Origin: Microvelia longipes
Taxonomy: Eukaryota > Arthropoda > Insecta > Hemiptera > Veliidae
Length of the DNA stretch: 64,000 bases
Assembly: GCA_018340805.1 (NCBI GenBank)
Contig: JACMZG010001913.1
Span: forward strand, 26,974,099-27,038,098
Direction of reading: 5' to 3'
The notes beneath the pieces were generated by a model. The model was given only the letters and a program-made list of their open reading frames with translations, did not search any database and was not told the DNA's origin. Made by a program: the position numbers and the translations under genes. Shown here one piece after another: positions 21,278 to 32,580 of this stretch (position 1 is the stretch's first letter; each line of letters starts with the position of its first letter).

Positions 21278-23673
21278 TTGTTGTTTCAATTCCATGTCTA
21301 TCCAATTTATGGAATGGCTGACAATACAAGCGTTATTGTTTCAGGAGCCTTGTTTTACTTGATTTTTGGATTCTGATTTTTCTTTCTTGATGTCTTCTTC
21401 AGGTCTAATATATATTACCACTTTTATGCTAACTTTTATACCACTTTTGTAATAATAGAAAGCAAAAATAAAGCTAATATTATTAATAAAAATAATTGAA
21501 ATAGTCCAGAAACAGAGATTTTTATAGTTAATAGTCCTTTGGTTTATTAAGTCTAAATTATATAATTCCCACAGAGTGGTTCGTTAGATTTATCCAATTT
21601 AAACAATTAATTTAAGTTATGATTTATTTTTAAGTATTATATATTAATGGGTCCGCCAGCCTGGGCCAGTTTGGTCTTATAGCTAGACTTAAACTAATAA
21701 TCATGTTTATCTACATATTTACATTTTTTTTCCTATTGTTAAATTTCCAAAAGCAAATTTAACAGTGTTATTTACAGTTAAATTTTTAGATAACCAGCAA
21801 AAATATTTACAAAGTTATATATAAAAAAGGAGATATATTCAGGAGAACAATTAAAGGGCCTTTACATTGAATTTTATTATTCCTAGTAGGCTAAAGGGGT
21901 AGGAGCAAAAGGATAAGCTATTATTTTATTATTAAAACCTTTAATGCTATGTAAAAAATTTTCTGTGAGGCCTTGAGAAGCATAATTGTTATATCTGTCA
22001 CTAATGTATAATCCTGTAATGATTCCTTGCCAAAAAAAAGGGAACAAAGTCCTCAAAAGAATGCACCAACAAGACTTAATACAAAGGTAGCATGGGAGAA
22101 AAATTCTTCTCAGATTTAATTTTGAGAAGAGGACATTACTTTAGGTTATTAAAGATTTAGTAATTTTGTTATATTCACAAACAAGGAGTATTAGAAATAT
22201 GATATTAAAAATGGTGTGATATGTAAATAATCCTTAAAGCAAATGAGCATACTGTTAGATAGTATAAAATAAGATTGTAGGTATTAATATATCTTAATGG
22301 TAAATATATAACCAATTTATTTTTTAAATAATATGGAGATATAATAGCTGATATATTTTAAGAAAAAAGTTAACTTTTAAGGGAGAGGTAATCTTATATA
22401 TGGAATCTTAAAACCATGTACCTATTTGACCCATTCTATACTTTTCATAATCCCCATATTTCCCCATTTCACCACCCACAACGTATACCAATGCTCCATT
22501 TAGACCTTTTTCCAAAATTATTTGTAAATAATGTGCCTGTACCCTTGAGCACTTTATTTAGGCTTTTCCTGACACACTAGCTGTATTGTGTTATTTGTAA
22601 AATACTTAAGATTTGAGTGTAATGTATATGTATAGCAAAATTTTGTAATTAGTATAAATAATTTGTTTTAATAATGCACGTTTTGTGGTGAGTATAAATC
22701 CCCTTCTGCGCAAATTATTTATGTCTGAATAGAGGGTGTGATGTCTTTAAGCAAAAATGTGCATATGATTACTACATTTTTAAAAGTTTTAATATTTTAA
22801 TGTTTTAATATTATGATTTAAATATTAATATTTTTAATATTTATAACTTCTTTAACAAAAAAAATTTTTTAAATTTTTTAATAGTTGTTTATTGTGTTTG
22901 TATTACTTGCTTATCAGAAAGATCAGCCAACATAAGAGATCTGCTTTGAGATAGTTTTACCCAGGTAAAACAATCCAAACAGTCTTATCACTCCTCAGCT
23001 GGCTAACTTCCTTAATTGGTTCATCTTAGGTCCCTTAAGTTAAAGTGGGGGCTAAAATACATTAAATTATATTTCTAATGTTATTTGCCATGGGGGCTCC
23101 CCTAATTGTATAATTTCTGTAAGAAGAAATTTTTAATTTAAATTCAAATGAATAGTGAAAACCTCAGAATTTTTCCCCAAAATGAAGGTGATATAATATA
23201 ATATAGAAAAGGAGAACATAAGGATATGATGGTGTACACATGTACACAAACACACTCATACATACATCCAACACACTTAGCTATACATTCATCCATGCCC
23301 ATGTATACACATACACACACATACATACACATAAATGCACATATACACATGCATACATATACATAAATACATATTTTACATACATACATATACTTATGTA
23401 CATACACACACACACACATATATACAAACACACACATACATACATACACCAAATAAATAGATAGGATATATAAAATATGTAGTTATGTTAATATTTATAT
23501 AAATATAAATAAGATATCAGTTATAAAATGATGCTTTAAGAATTAATTTTATAATGATACTATAGTTGATGCTGCTACTATTTTTGTTGCTGATGCTGCT
23601 ACTTTTATATGCTGCCAAATGCTAATACTATTGAAAGGTGCTGAAGCTGCTGAAAGTTTAGGATGATTTGCTT
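21278..23673 (-). other. Long 3' region of the I-like element
   Basis: No convincing ORF. It is AT-rich with a CA/CATA microsatellite at 23225-23456 and GCTGCT units around 23570-23660. The left end (minus-strand 3' end) finishes AACAACAA rather than in a long poly(A). Confidence 0.5.
23225..23456. repeat. CA/CATA microsatellite
   Basis: Imperfect ACACACATACATA-type units. The ORFs on both strands here are repeat artefacts. Confidence 0.9.
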
Positions 23674-24372
23674 TTAAATTTCAAAATTTTTGACCAGTTC
23701 CAATAAGTCAGATAGAAATTCTACATTAAAGTTGTTCTTAATGACTTGCATTGTATTTATGCTTATATTAATGTTGTATTTGCTGTTAAAAATAATTCTC
23801 TGCTGGTGGTTGCTGGGACAGTGTGCTAGGATGTGTTCCACATCCTGCTCCACCTGTCTTGTGCACTTGTTGCACTCAGAACTACTTATGAGTTTCATTC
23901 TGTGCTGAAACTTCCTGTCGTTAGCATGTCCTATTAAAATTCTGTTTATTTGCGTAATTTTATGAGTGTCCAAGTTTGTGCTATTAAACCATGCATCCTC
24001 TCCTGAAATCCCTCTTATTCCGTCATACCATAAACCTTTGTTTTGACTAACCGCAGCAAGATACATTTCCCTTGTCTTGATTTCTTGAATACCTTTGAGT
24101 TGATTCAAACAATCCTGCATAGGCATACTGACTGTGGCCTTCTCCCCTGCCATAATTGCCGCCTTGGCAGCTAAATCCACTGTATCATTTCCATGTATTC
24201 CTGAATGCCCTGGAATCCATTGTATATAGATAGATATACCTGCTTCCCAAAGGTTCTGGATATTACTTATAATGTCATGCAATAGTATGTTGCTGTGAGC
24301 GAGCGAAGGTTTGAAGATTCCCTGAGAGCCGTTATGGATGACTGAGAATCCGATAAAATTACCCAATTTTTG
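23674..24372 (-). pseudogene. RNase H and C-terminal zinc motif of an I-like element
   Basis: The right edge encodes NKNWVILSDSQSSITALR, the RNase H segment with the second catalytic Asp, in one frame. After a 1-base shift (about 24300-24330) the frame continues with HSNILLHDIISNIQ, YIQWIPGHSGIHGNDTVD (His and last Asp), and a Cys/His motif CNKCTRQVEQDVEHILAHC. This is the C-terminus of I-clade and related ORF2 proteins. RT and endonuclease are absent owing to 5' truncation. Confidence 0.82.
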
Positions 24373-24381
24373 TTATTTGTG

Positions 24382-24488
24382 TGACTAACTTGCATATATT
24401 CAACAAAGGTTATACAAGGCTAGGTATAAGAGTAAAGACATGTAAGAGCAACACATACGGCATAAGAGCAACACATTTTGCTCCAACA
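24382..24488 (-). repeat. Copia 5' LTR, distal part
   Basis: Matches 11231-11336 with one extra A (AAAGG versus AAGG). It begins TGTTGG on the minus strand and is bordered by TSD AAACT at 24489-24493. Confidence 0.9.
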
Positions 24489-24493
24489 AAACT
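24489..24493. repeat. Copia target-site duplication, right copy (AAACT)
   Basis: Same five bases as 11158-11162. Confidence 0.8.
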
Positions 24494-25539
24494 TGACCAA
24501 AAATGTAAACAAAAGGCTATTAATAGATTGTATTAAGCCTGAGTTTCTTTTCAATCTACTTTTAACTGGTGTGTGGGCAGATTTCTTAATCATCTTTAAT
24601 TTTCCCTTGCTCCAAATAACTTAAATACAAAGGTCTCCCGACTTTATATTCACACCCTGACGTTAACTCCATTTCTATCGAATCTTTTCATATTAATATT
24701 GAAAGTAATTAGAAATCAAATCTATAAGAATCGTTTCACTCCTGTCACAATCATCACTGTAATTTAAAAGAAAATTTCAAAGTAGATCCTTCAGTTTAAT
24801 TTTATCTTCTTTTTTCTTTTTAGGGTTTTTTCTCCTTCTTTTCTTCCTTCTTCCCTTCCTAAAAAGGAGAAACATTGTCATAGAAAATGTATCACCAAAA
24901 TTTACATCAAATTTCGATTAAGTGCCTTTAGATCACAAAATTTTACCACAGAGGTCAGCATGGTGTGATTTTTCCCTTTAAAATGAAGCCCTCGTGCCAT
25001 TAATAAATAATAAATTGAGCCCCAACATGCCATTAATAAATTATTTTCTGGATTTTTTTTTTGGAAATTCGCATGTTTATCACATTGGTCATACAAAACT
25101 ACGCACATCAATATTTGCACTTAATTAAAACGCAGTTAAATCTTAGTTATGACTAAAAGGCTTTAGTGCATTTCTATTGAAAAATCCATACAGACTCAAG
25201 TAACGTGTAGAGATGCAACAGGTCAAGTTATGAAGAATAAACCGGAAACTAATACAAAGATGATTGCTAGGGATGGCAGCAAACATTTTAACAGCAGTGT
25301 TTAGTTGAGTATGTTAAATATTATTTTGAAATAAAATGAAGTATTTAAAGCATTTATATTTCATTTAGAAAAATTACATTTTTTTCTAATAGAGAATAAA
25401 ATACTTAATTATTTTGTACAACAATTTTACATTTATAAATTGTACGAAAAGTGGGGTGTAACCAGTTTTAGTCAACTGTTCTTCCCTATCACCCTTAAGA
25501 TAGTTTATAGTTCTTATATCTTACCCTTAGATAAGATAG
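24494..25539. other. Intergenic, no gene seen
   Basis: AT-rich flank to the right of the Copia insertion. The minus-strand ORF at 24902-25120 shows no motif and I take it as chance. Confidence 0.5.
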
Positions 25540-26090
25540 GTTAAAGGTTTATGAAAAATAGGGTACTCGGTACCTCAAAATCTTTCTTTACCTTATCATA
25601 TCTTCCATGATTCTCCACCACTCATAATATGATATTATTTAAATTATTTTGCAATATGACTTTGGACTGTCACGCTCGCCCTTGATCAGTAAAAACCCCG
25701 TTTTACTTTTAGTCATCATCTATCCACGTACTGACCTTGCTCGATGCTGCTTAACACAAATGACCCTACTAAAACCCCTTTATATACTAGCAAATTAAAA
25801 ATATAATTTACTTTTATTTGCTAAAAATATAAATATCCAATTTTATAATTATCTGAGTTTGATAAATGTTTTAAAAATATGTTCACGACATTAAATTAAA
25901 ATTCAATTCATTGGAGTAATGAGAAAAAACAAGAAAAAATTATTTTTCATGCTATAAAATAACATGAGTTATTTTAAGTCTTTATAAGTAAGTCTACGCT
26001 TATAAAGGATATAAGCGTGACCCCTGTTGTCCCATATTTTTTTTTCATTTTTTTTAATATGAAAATGATAGTCAACGACGTCATAATACC
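25540..26090 (+). repeat. Family R dispersed repeat, copy 2
   Basis: Blocks in the same order as copy 1: AGGGTACTCGGTACCTC (25559-25575), CGCTCGCCCTTGATCAG (25671), CTTGCTCGATGCTGCTTAAC (25738-25757) and GACGTCAT (26077-26084). It is more diverged between blocks. Confidence 0.65.
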
Positions 26091-27285
26091 TTTTTAATTT
26101 TATTATTCAATAAATTAAACTATAATCAACTTAATAGTTCGGTACTTCTTTTTTTTCAACTAATATGACTTTAACTAAATACTTATTTTTAACTAATACT
26201 TTGTATTAAATAATTAATATATTTTTAGACAGGCATACGTTAATGAAGTATATTATTCCATACTACCGAGTTTTGCAAAACATGAATAGTTAGGAAAATA
26301 TATGATGTATGTAAACAGTACTTTAGTAATATATTACCAAAATCTTATAGGAAATTAATTTCTTAGGAATTAATTTATTTAAAAAAAAAAATGATATACA
26401 AAATAAATTGAAGACTGCAGCCCTAAAAAAGCTTATATTTAAATCATTTACATTTCATTTCTCACAATCATTTCTAAATGTTTCTTAGTTTGTAAAGTTT
26501 AGTAAAACATTTTTTACTAGTTAAAACTAAAATACTAGTTTTAATAAGTAAAACAAACTAAAAACTTTTTTAGTACTGCAGTCTTTGATTAATTGTGTAT
26601 TATTATTATCAACAGTCCATTAAATCTATTCATTAAAAAAATAATGATATGTTTAATTCATTTTTTTTAAAGATATCAAAACTGGTAACTTAAAAGTAAT
26701 ATCTGAGTAATAGTTAGCAATAAATATTGGCAAATTTGAATTTGCCATAGTTGGCTTAGAAGAGACCATCTTCAAGTCCTGGACAATGTATCACTACTAA
26801 TTTTAAAGAGTTAATGTTAGCACACGTGAAATGTTAAACGGTATTATTTATTTATAAAATTAATTTATTCTAAAATATAGCTAGAGGTAATTAAAAACCT
26901 TGAAGACTCAAATTAAACCTAAAACAGGTGTTAGTTTGTTTGTTTTTACGTTGTTTGTTCTGAGCTCATTGATCAACATTTTATCCAGTAGTCGGTTCAT
27001 GTCAGCTTGGACAACATTCCATTTAACTAGGTAAAATTAATTTACTTCACTCTCGTTCTTATATCATATTTAGTCCTTGCTTCCTAATTGGTTAATTTTA
27101 AAATGGAGGTTATAATATACATTATAAATTAAATTTTATATTGTTACAATATAAAATGCATTTTTACTTTTCCTAATTTATACTTTAGGTATATTATATA
27201 CGTTATTTCAGTAACTTTAAATTTGAAAAATAATCTAATTAATTTGAAATTTTGTACAAGCGTATCTCTCCGTAATGAATATGCA
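26091..27285. other. Intergenic, very AT-rich, no gene seen
   Basis: There is a local inverted pair of TTAGTAAAAC/GTTTTACTAA-type sequences around 26500-26570, but no coding or RNA signal. Confidence 0.5.
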
Positions 27286-27299
27286 TTTTATATAATCAT

Positions 27300-27340
27300 A
27301 AAAGTTAAGCAACCTCGAGCGAAGACAGTGCCTGAATGGG
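27300..27340 (-). repeat. Family R fragment
   Basis: The minus strand reads ATTCAGGCACTGTCTTCGCT then CGAGGTTGCTTAAC, matching the CGCTCGATGCTGCTTAAC block of the other copies. Confidence 0.55.
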
Positions 27341-27633
27341 AGATATGCTCTTTCATTTAGAAATCCATTTCTTGCTCATGGGTTTACAAAATAAAAACAC
27401 AAAATTTGTAATATGAAAAAAAAATGTAGACAAGAAATAGATTTATGAGAAGAGAAGCAAGGATTTAAACGGGAATTCGTCTTGATAAACCTAGCAGTAT
27501 CATTTCTATATTAATAATTTTATCTCCGATGAAAAGGAAGTCCTTTATATTTAGCATGAGCAAGGTGTTACACAAAAATGATTTTGGAAGGAAATCATAG
27601 CATAGCTGTCTATAATCTTTGGGTTAAACATTA

Positions 27634-27756
27634 TCCTTCCTTTAGATATTTTTTTTATTTTTTTTTATATTTTAATTTACCATAACAGTATCTCTGCTAT
27701 GGCTCTTTATTTTCTAACATGCACCGCTTTCGCATAACATGTCCTTCCTTTAGATA
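27634..27756 (-). mobile_element. 93-bp poly(A) retro-insertion with 15-bp TSD
   Basis: TCCTTCCTTTAGATA occurs exactly at 27634-27648 and 27742-27756. Between them lies a 93-bp segment whose left edge is T-rich (an A-rich tail on the minus strand, about 27649-27676) and whose body contains AATAAA-like sequence. This is the hallmark of a 5'-truncated transcript inserted by a LINE machinery that uses poly(A). The source RNA is not recognised. Confidence 0.75.
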
Positions 27757-27966
27757 ATCTAGTAAATGGAAAAATGCGTTGTAATACATTTGCTTTAACT
27801 ATGAAGCACACCGAAAACTCAAGCTAGAAATAAACTGTTAGTTGTAAAACGATGGGAGAAAGGAATCCTCGCTTCATGAAAATCGAACTTTCAAGGCTTG
27901 CGAACCTTTGCACTAGAATTTTTGTTCGGGGTTGTTAGGGTTTGTAATTTATGTTGTTGGGTACTA

Positions 27967-28003
27967 AACTGCTTCGTGTTTGTGCACCAAAGACGAAGCA
28001 GTT
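27967..28003. repeat. 11-bp perfect hairpin
   Basis: AACTGCTTCGT (27967-27977) pairs with ACGAAGCAGTT (27993-28003) around a 15-nt loop. It lies about 450 bp upstream of the secreted-protein gene; function unknown. Confidence 0.75.
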
Positions 28004-28427
28004 ATTGATAAGGCGATGTATTGTAAGGCGATACATACGTACTTGCTGGTATTGGTGTATTATAGTAATCGTATTGTTTTTTGTAATTGTCATAGTATTT
28101 TCCACATCGTGGTTACTGGTATAGAATAGTAATCAAACATATGTTCGTTTGGTTTAAATTCTTACAGTTACATAACCTAATAAGTAATAGTAACAAATTG
28201 TTTAAACTTTCTAAATGGAGGTGATAAAATAATATTAAATCTTTTTAACTTTCTGTGATTATTTAACACTTTCTTTTTATCTATTTTTCCCTTCGGTGCC
28301 TATCGATGTATATTAATTGCCAAACACAATTTGATAGCGAGGCTTAAAATTGTATTTGTCTATCTCTTGATTTTGTTATGACAAAGTTTGAACTTAAAGT
28401 ACTTTAATGTGATTTTATTTAATTAGG

Positions 28428-28905
28428 TTGTGATTTGAAATCGACTGCAAGATGAAGTACACTGGTTTGATTTTATTAACTTGCTTGGTCATCGGGAGCG
28501 ATTGCTTCATCAGCAGGTTCTTCGGAAATGAAGGACCACTTAGTTCGTTCGGTGGATTGATACAATCGCCGTTCAACATGTTCGGTTCGTTCGTCACCGA
28601 TCCATTCGGCTCACTGAATAACTTCATGAGTAATCCAATAGATGCTGTCCACGACATGATGACTGGTAGAAACTTAAAGAAGCCTTCATCACCTGCTGAG
28701 ACAGCTGAAGAAACTGTTGAGGAGAAAGATGAAGAAAAAAAGGAAGAATAGGGGATGTGATTCACTATAAGCCGTACCCAACTTTGCCTCCTGTAAGTCC
28801 CAGAGAAGTTCTGTTTTTGCTGATTTCAAGTTTGTTTCTAGAACATATTGGCTAATAAATAGTTAATAAATTATAATTAGGAATTGTTAATTTTATAACA
28901 ATAAA
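28428..28905 (+). other. Probable terminal exon of the secreted-protein gene
   Basis: A good 3' splice acceptor (T-rich tract ending TTTAATTAG at about 28427) lies 24 bp upstream of the ATG, and polyadenylation signals AATAAA occur at 28865 and 28900. The exon would run from about 28428 to shortly after 28905. The upstream exon(s) or transcription start were not found. Confidence 0.45.
28452..28751 (+). CDS. Small predicted secreted protein
   Basis: 99 residues. Residues 1-18 (MKYTGLILLTCLVIGSDC) form a typical signal peptide: Lys at position 2, a hydrophobic core, small residues before the predicted cut. Residues 19-76 are rich in Phe, Ser, Gly, Asn and Pro with a loosely repeated element (PFNMFGSFVTDPFGSLNNF). 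Residues 77-99 are acidic and Lys/Glu-rich (TAEETVEEKDEEKKEE). No Cys pairs remain after the signal, so it is unlike disulfide-rich venom or defensin peptides. I do not recognise the family. This stretch is GC-richer than its flanks, uses a single frame with ATG in a good context (AAG before ATG), and is followed by AATAAA. It is the only likely host gene in the window. Expression evidence would be needed to be sure. Confidence 0.6.
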   Translation: MKYTGLILLTCLVIGSDCFISRFFGNEGPLSSFGGLIQSPFNMFGSFVTDPFGSLNNFMSNPIDAVHDMMTGRNLKKPSSPAETAEETVEEKDEEKKEE

Positions 28906-28918
28906 GTACAAAAAACAA
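28842..28918 (+). repeat. 3'-UTR segment duplicated downstream, copy 1
   Basis: GAACATATTGGCTAATAAAT and the next 55 bp, through ACAATAAAGTAC, recur at 29505-29598 with few changes plus a short extra piece. Confidence 0.8.
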
Positions 28919-29054
28919 AAAGGTAATAATTACTACAAATTAATGAGGCAATAGAAGAATAAGCTATCGACTATATTTGCAACTGGATACAAATATAACT
29001 GGACCATCGATGTCATAATTCTATTATCAGCAAGTGTGACCTCACGTGGGCCCT

Positions 29055-29366
29055 AACTAATAAAGTTATATCAGTGAATACATTTAGTTTCATGACGCGC
29101 CCTCTGAAGATACGGGAGAAAAATGTAGAGGATTTATACTACAGGGCAGTGTGTAAGAATTATAATTCAGGCAATCTGACGTCTTAAATAAAATAAGAGA
29201 AAACACAAAGCATCATATCGTCAGATGATTCTTCAGAGTCATGATCCTGACTCAAGAACACATTTCCCAGCACACTACTTCAATCTTTATCTTCAGAGGG
29301 CCCTCCTTGTTCATTGAGACGAGAGGTTTTCACTAATATAACTTTATTAGTAGGTATCTGTGATGG
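29055..29366. repeat. 310-bp imperfect palindrome (foldback/MITE-like)
   Basis: CTAATAAAGTTATATCAGTG (29058-29077) with CCCTCTGAAGATA (29100-29112) is inverted as TATCTTCAGAGGG (29289-29301) and CACTAATATAACTTTATTAG (29332-29351). The arms are about 57-65 bp; the middle also partly pairs (CAGTGTGT against ACACACT). No ORF. A non-autonomous DNA element is plausible. Confidence 0.65.
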
Positions 29367-29504
29367 AGCCGCTTCGTAACCCCCGGTCTTCCTGAGGCCG
29401 CTTCGTAGCCTTAATACTAATGCTGAAAATGCTAATTTGACTTCGTTTTTTGATTTACCTTACATAGTAGTATAGTAGTATACATAGTAGTATTGAACCC
29501 AATA

Positions 29505-29598
29505 TGAACATATTGGTTAATAAATAGTTAATAATTTATAATTAGCAATTGTTAATTGATTTTAGGTAAAATTTAACAATAAAGTACATAAAACAAAC
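29505..29598 (+). repeat. 3'-UTR segment duplicated downstream, copy 2
   Basis: Copy of 28842-28918 displaced by 663 bp, with an insertion of about 15 bp before ACAATAAAGTAC. The palindrome at 29055-29366 lies between the two copies. Confidence 0.8.
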
Positions 29599-31077
29599 GC
29601 TACGTTTCAGCTCAATCCAATCTATATAAATAAACAGTGTCAGTACTCTTGATTACTGACGACGTAAGTAGCATACATTTACCACACAAGGACTAGTCGT
29701 TTTCCAATAAGAGTTCTTATGAGTTTATTAAACTATCATTCTATTCACCACTTGTTTTAATTATTATTTGATTAAGCCTGAAATCTGTACAATAGTAACC
29801 CTTTTGCAAAAATTCTCTCAAAGCTCAGCAAGCGTAATTGCTGTTGAAAATCAGTTTAATAAAAATATGAATATTCATTTTATGCAGCCTGGCTAATAGT
29901 TTGAAAAAAAAACGAGTTTGTAGCTTTGCGGCGAAGCAGCTGGGGGAATCAACTGGTCCCGAGAGGCTATGCACTAAGTAAATAAGGCGATCTTTCTAAG
30001 TTACCGTCTAACAATAAAGGCTCACGTTATATTATCATGCAACATAATAATTTTTATATGAGGCTTAAAACTCACCTGACTAACTTTTGTGCAACAAGAT
30101 ATTACTGTATAGAATGGTTTTTCTAAGAAAAAGTTAAATTTTACAATTTTTTCAATAACCAAGCAACAACTCATTAAAAAGTATAATACAGGTTTTTCAT
30201 ATTTAATTAAAATGAAAAGTTGTTCTGTTTTATTAACTTAACAATCCTACGTTTTTTTTAATTTTAAAGGTGAAATGTTGGGAAATTTTATTGAAAGGAT
30301 GAATGATTTTGTTGTTAAAAAATCTCATATTTCCAATTTTGATAACATGCAATAAAATTAGGATTGTGTAACAGAGCTCTCTGGTAGATCTAAAACATCT
30401 AAATTTTCGGAAGAAATTTTTCCTTTAAGCGCTAACTATAAATTTATTTGAAACTTTTCCCAGAACTCTTCAGACTCAATTGATGTTTAACTTTAACGCA
30501 TGACATGCAGTTTCAAGTGTGTATGTGATGGTAGCAGAGCCACGGACATAGGAGGTTCACGATTAAAGAAAGATTTTGTCTTCATGCCAGCCATGAATTG
30601 TTTTTTATACACTACAAATCGTATGACAAGATATTTTTCCTTAATAGTGCTATTTAATAATATTGCTCTGTTTTCAAATTTACCCGTACAAAAGCATTTT
30701 AATATCAAAGACAAACAGAAATCAAATTTTGACGACTGAAAATAATATGGAAAATGTCTCGTAGAGGTAAAATAAAAAACAGGAGTTTCAGTGTAACGCT
30801 TCGACCATTCTAGTCATAATCAAACCTAAAATAAATATATATCATGTTAGAACTCAAAAAAAAGGAAAAATTTGAAGCTAATAGTTATTGGTTAAGAACA
30901 TCATGCAAAAAAGGTAAGTTATCTACTTATAATTTATAATATTTCAATACAAGGGAGAAATTTCAAGATTTTCATTTAAAATTATTTATTTAAAATTTAC
31001 GGCTTATAAACATTTGTATTACAAAAAATTATAACATAGATTGATGGTAATGAGTTAAAAATTTGCACAAAAGTCGG
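29599..31077. other. Intergenic, no gene seen
   Basis: Two overlapping antisense ORFs at 30493-30739 share the same DNA; neither shows a motif I recognise. The segment is a little GC-richer than its surroundings and may be a repeat fragment. Confidence 0.4.
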
Positions 31078-31473
31078 ATGTATTTATTTATTTTATAAAA
31101 GATTTACATGTAAAACCTAGACAGCCTGAGGGCCACTAGTCGGTAACATGGTAAAAAGGCCGACAGAAATGTAAGTAGCACTAAAGTTATGATATTAATG
31201 CGCACTATAATACATAATTTATACTGAAATAACAAAAAAAACTTTCTTAAAATAAAAATAAGTAATATTAAGAATTAAGATATTACTTAAATAAACATAC
31301 CAGCTCGATGACCTTCTGAAAGAAATTTAACTTGTCTAATTACTTCTGGACACTCTATAGTATATAAACAATTAGCTAAAAACAATGCTTTGTATGACTT
31401 CGACTAACACAAGGGATTTTAAACCTAAGTTATGACAGATGCGCTTATAACTGTAATAACAACGACGAGAAAA

Positions 31474-31854
31474 CTATCTTAAATAATATAAACGAACAAA
31501 ACGACGTTGAACAGATTCAATTCTTTCAGATTTAGTTATGCCTATGTTATTCCAAATAGGGACAGCGTACTCCAGGATAGGGCGAACAAGTGTTTTATAC
31601 AGGGTCACAAAACATTCGACAGATAAATCACGTGAGATATAACTAATAAAACCTAAATAACTAAGAGATCGATTAACAAGAGACTCAATATGAGTATCAA
31701 AAATAAGCTTAGAATCTAATAAAACACCAAGGTTAATATTTTTAAGGTTAATATCAATATGTTCCTGATGTTTATTTAAATCTTCTGCTAAGTTAAGTTT
31801 TGGACAATTTTCTTTAGATGCAATATAAATTAAAATGAAAATATTTTTACTCAT
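31474..31854 (-). pseudogene. RT thumb region of a Jockey/CR1-like element
   Basis: LGVLLDSKLIFDTHIESLV, then VECFVTLYKTLVRPILEYA and ERIESVQRRFVRLYYLR: the standard thumb of Jockey/CR1-type polymerases. After a shift, similar C-terminal sequence (KRICHNLGLKSLVL... and CPEV) is readable down to about 31310. No catalytic palm is left. Confidence 0.75.
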
Positions 31855-32084
31855 CTAATATGTTCTAGAATTCAAATTTTTAAGTTAAATATTTTTTTAA
31901 GTTTTAAACACTACCAAAAAGGAAAATTAGATTTTTAATAGATTTAGTTTTAGTACTACGAGAGATAGCAGAATTAAACATGTTCGTTTAGTTATATACT
32001 TTAACATTGACATCGTGCTCATTATAAACTGGCGACCAATCTGTTGCGCTAAGCATGTTAGAGAGTAGTTTGTTGTTACAATTT

Positions 32085-32580
32085 TTACAATTCCGGAAGA
32101 TATATCCTTGAGTAGATGAGAAAATTAAATTGAGAAAGAGAAAAGTTGCTAACAAAATATGTTAACATATTAGACCTTTTTCTCTTATAAGCATGACCAT
32201 TAAATGACAAAGATTGATTATTCCAGTCTATGCCATCACATTTAAAATCGCCAATGATAAGTATATCGCTGTTAGATAGAAGAATCTCAATGATATTATC
32301 TAAGGAACTTTGTAGATCAGTGTCTGAAAGATGACAGGGTAGATATAAAACTCCAATAAACAGATTATTGAGGGAAGAACTGCGTAGTTCAACCCAAACA
32401 GATTCTATTTCAGATTCCAATTCTCGCCTTCCAATTGTTGTGGCTTTTAAGAGCAAGGCAGGTGCCTCCACCTCTGGAACATTTTAGCTTACATCAGTAC
32501 GCTCAACATTATAATTTGATGGAAAGTAAGCTGAACTTGGAATTGAGGAAGTAAGCCAGGTTTCAGTAATAGCAAATATA
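32085..32580 (-). pseudogene. APE endonuclease remnant of a Jockey/CR1-like element
   Basis: Upstream frame: AITETWLTSSIPSSAYFPSN (32575-32500), a typical endonuclease segment. After frame changes: FIGVLYLPCHLSDTDL, then SDILIIGDFKCDGIDWNN, where GDFN is usual, so the catalytic Asn is replaced by Lys. It is truncated before the SDH box. Confidence 0.72.

Larger units (their letters stand above)
21278..24372 (-). mobile_element. I-like non-LTR retrotransposon inserted in the Copia LTR
   Basis: Fills the gap between the two halves of the 5' LTR. The insert is flanked by a 9-base near-duplication: TTATTTTTG (21269-21277) and TTATTTGTG (24373-24381), one mismatch. The coding part begins inside RNase H at the 5' (right) side, so the copy is 5'-truncated. 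The sequence 3' of the stop is 2.4 kb, long for a 3' UTR, and includes a CA/CATA microsatellite, so further insertions may be hidden in it. Confidence 0.75.
11163..24488 (-). mobile_element. Copia LTR retrotransposon with nested insertions
   Basis: Reading leftward: 5' LTR (24488-24382 plus 21277-21210, split by a later insertion), initiator-Met-type primer binding site, gag-protease, integrase, RT and RNase H (21129-17301), then a stretch with a nested RTE-like element, a polypurine tract (11346-11337) and the 3' LTR (11336-11163). The LTRs are 174 and 175 bp with one indel between them. TSDs AAACT match at both ends, so the whole 13.3 kb is one insertion event with later guests. The original element was about 4.4 kb plus whatever 3' non-coding sequence it had. 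The pol frame carries two nonsense codons and two frameshifts. Confidence 0.85.

Noticed and set aside
28415..28765. 116-codon minus-strand ORF over the secreted-protein gene
   Set aside because: Ser/Phe-rich mirror of the plus-strand frame; the plus frame has a signal peptide, acceptor site and polyadenylation signal.
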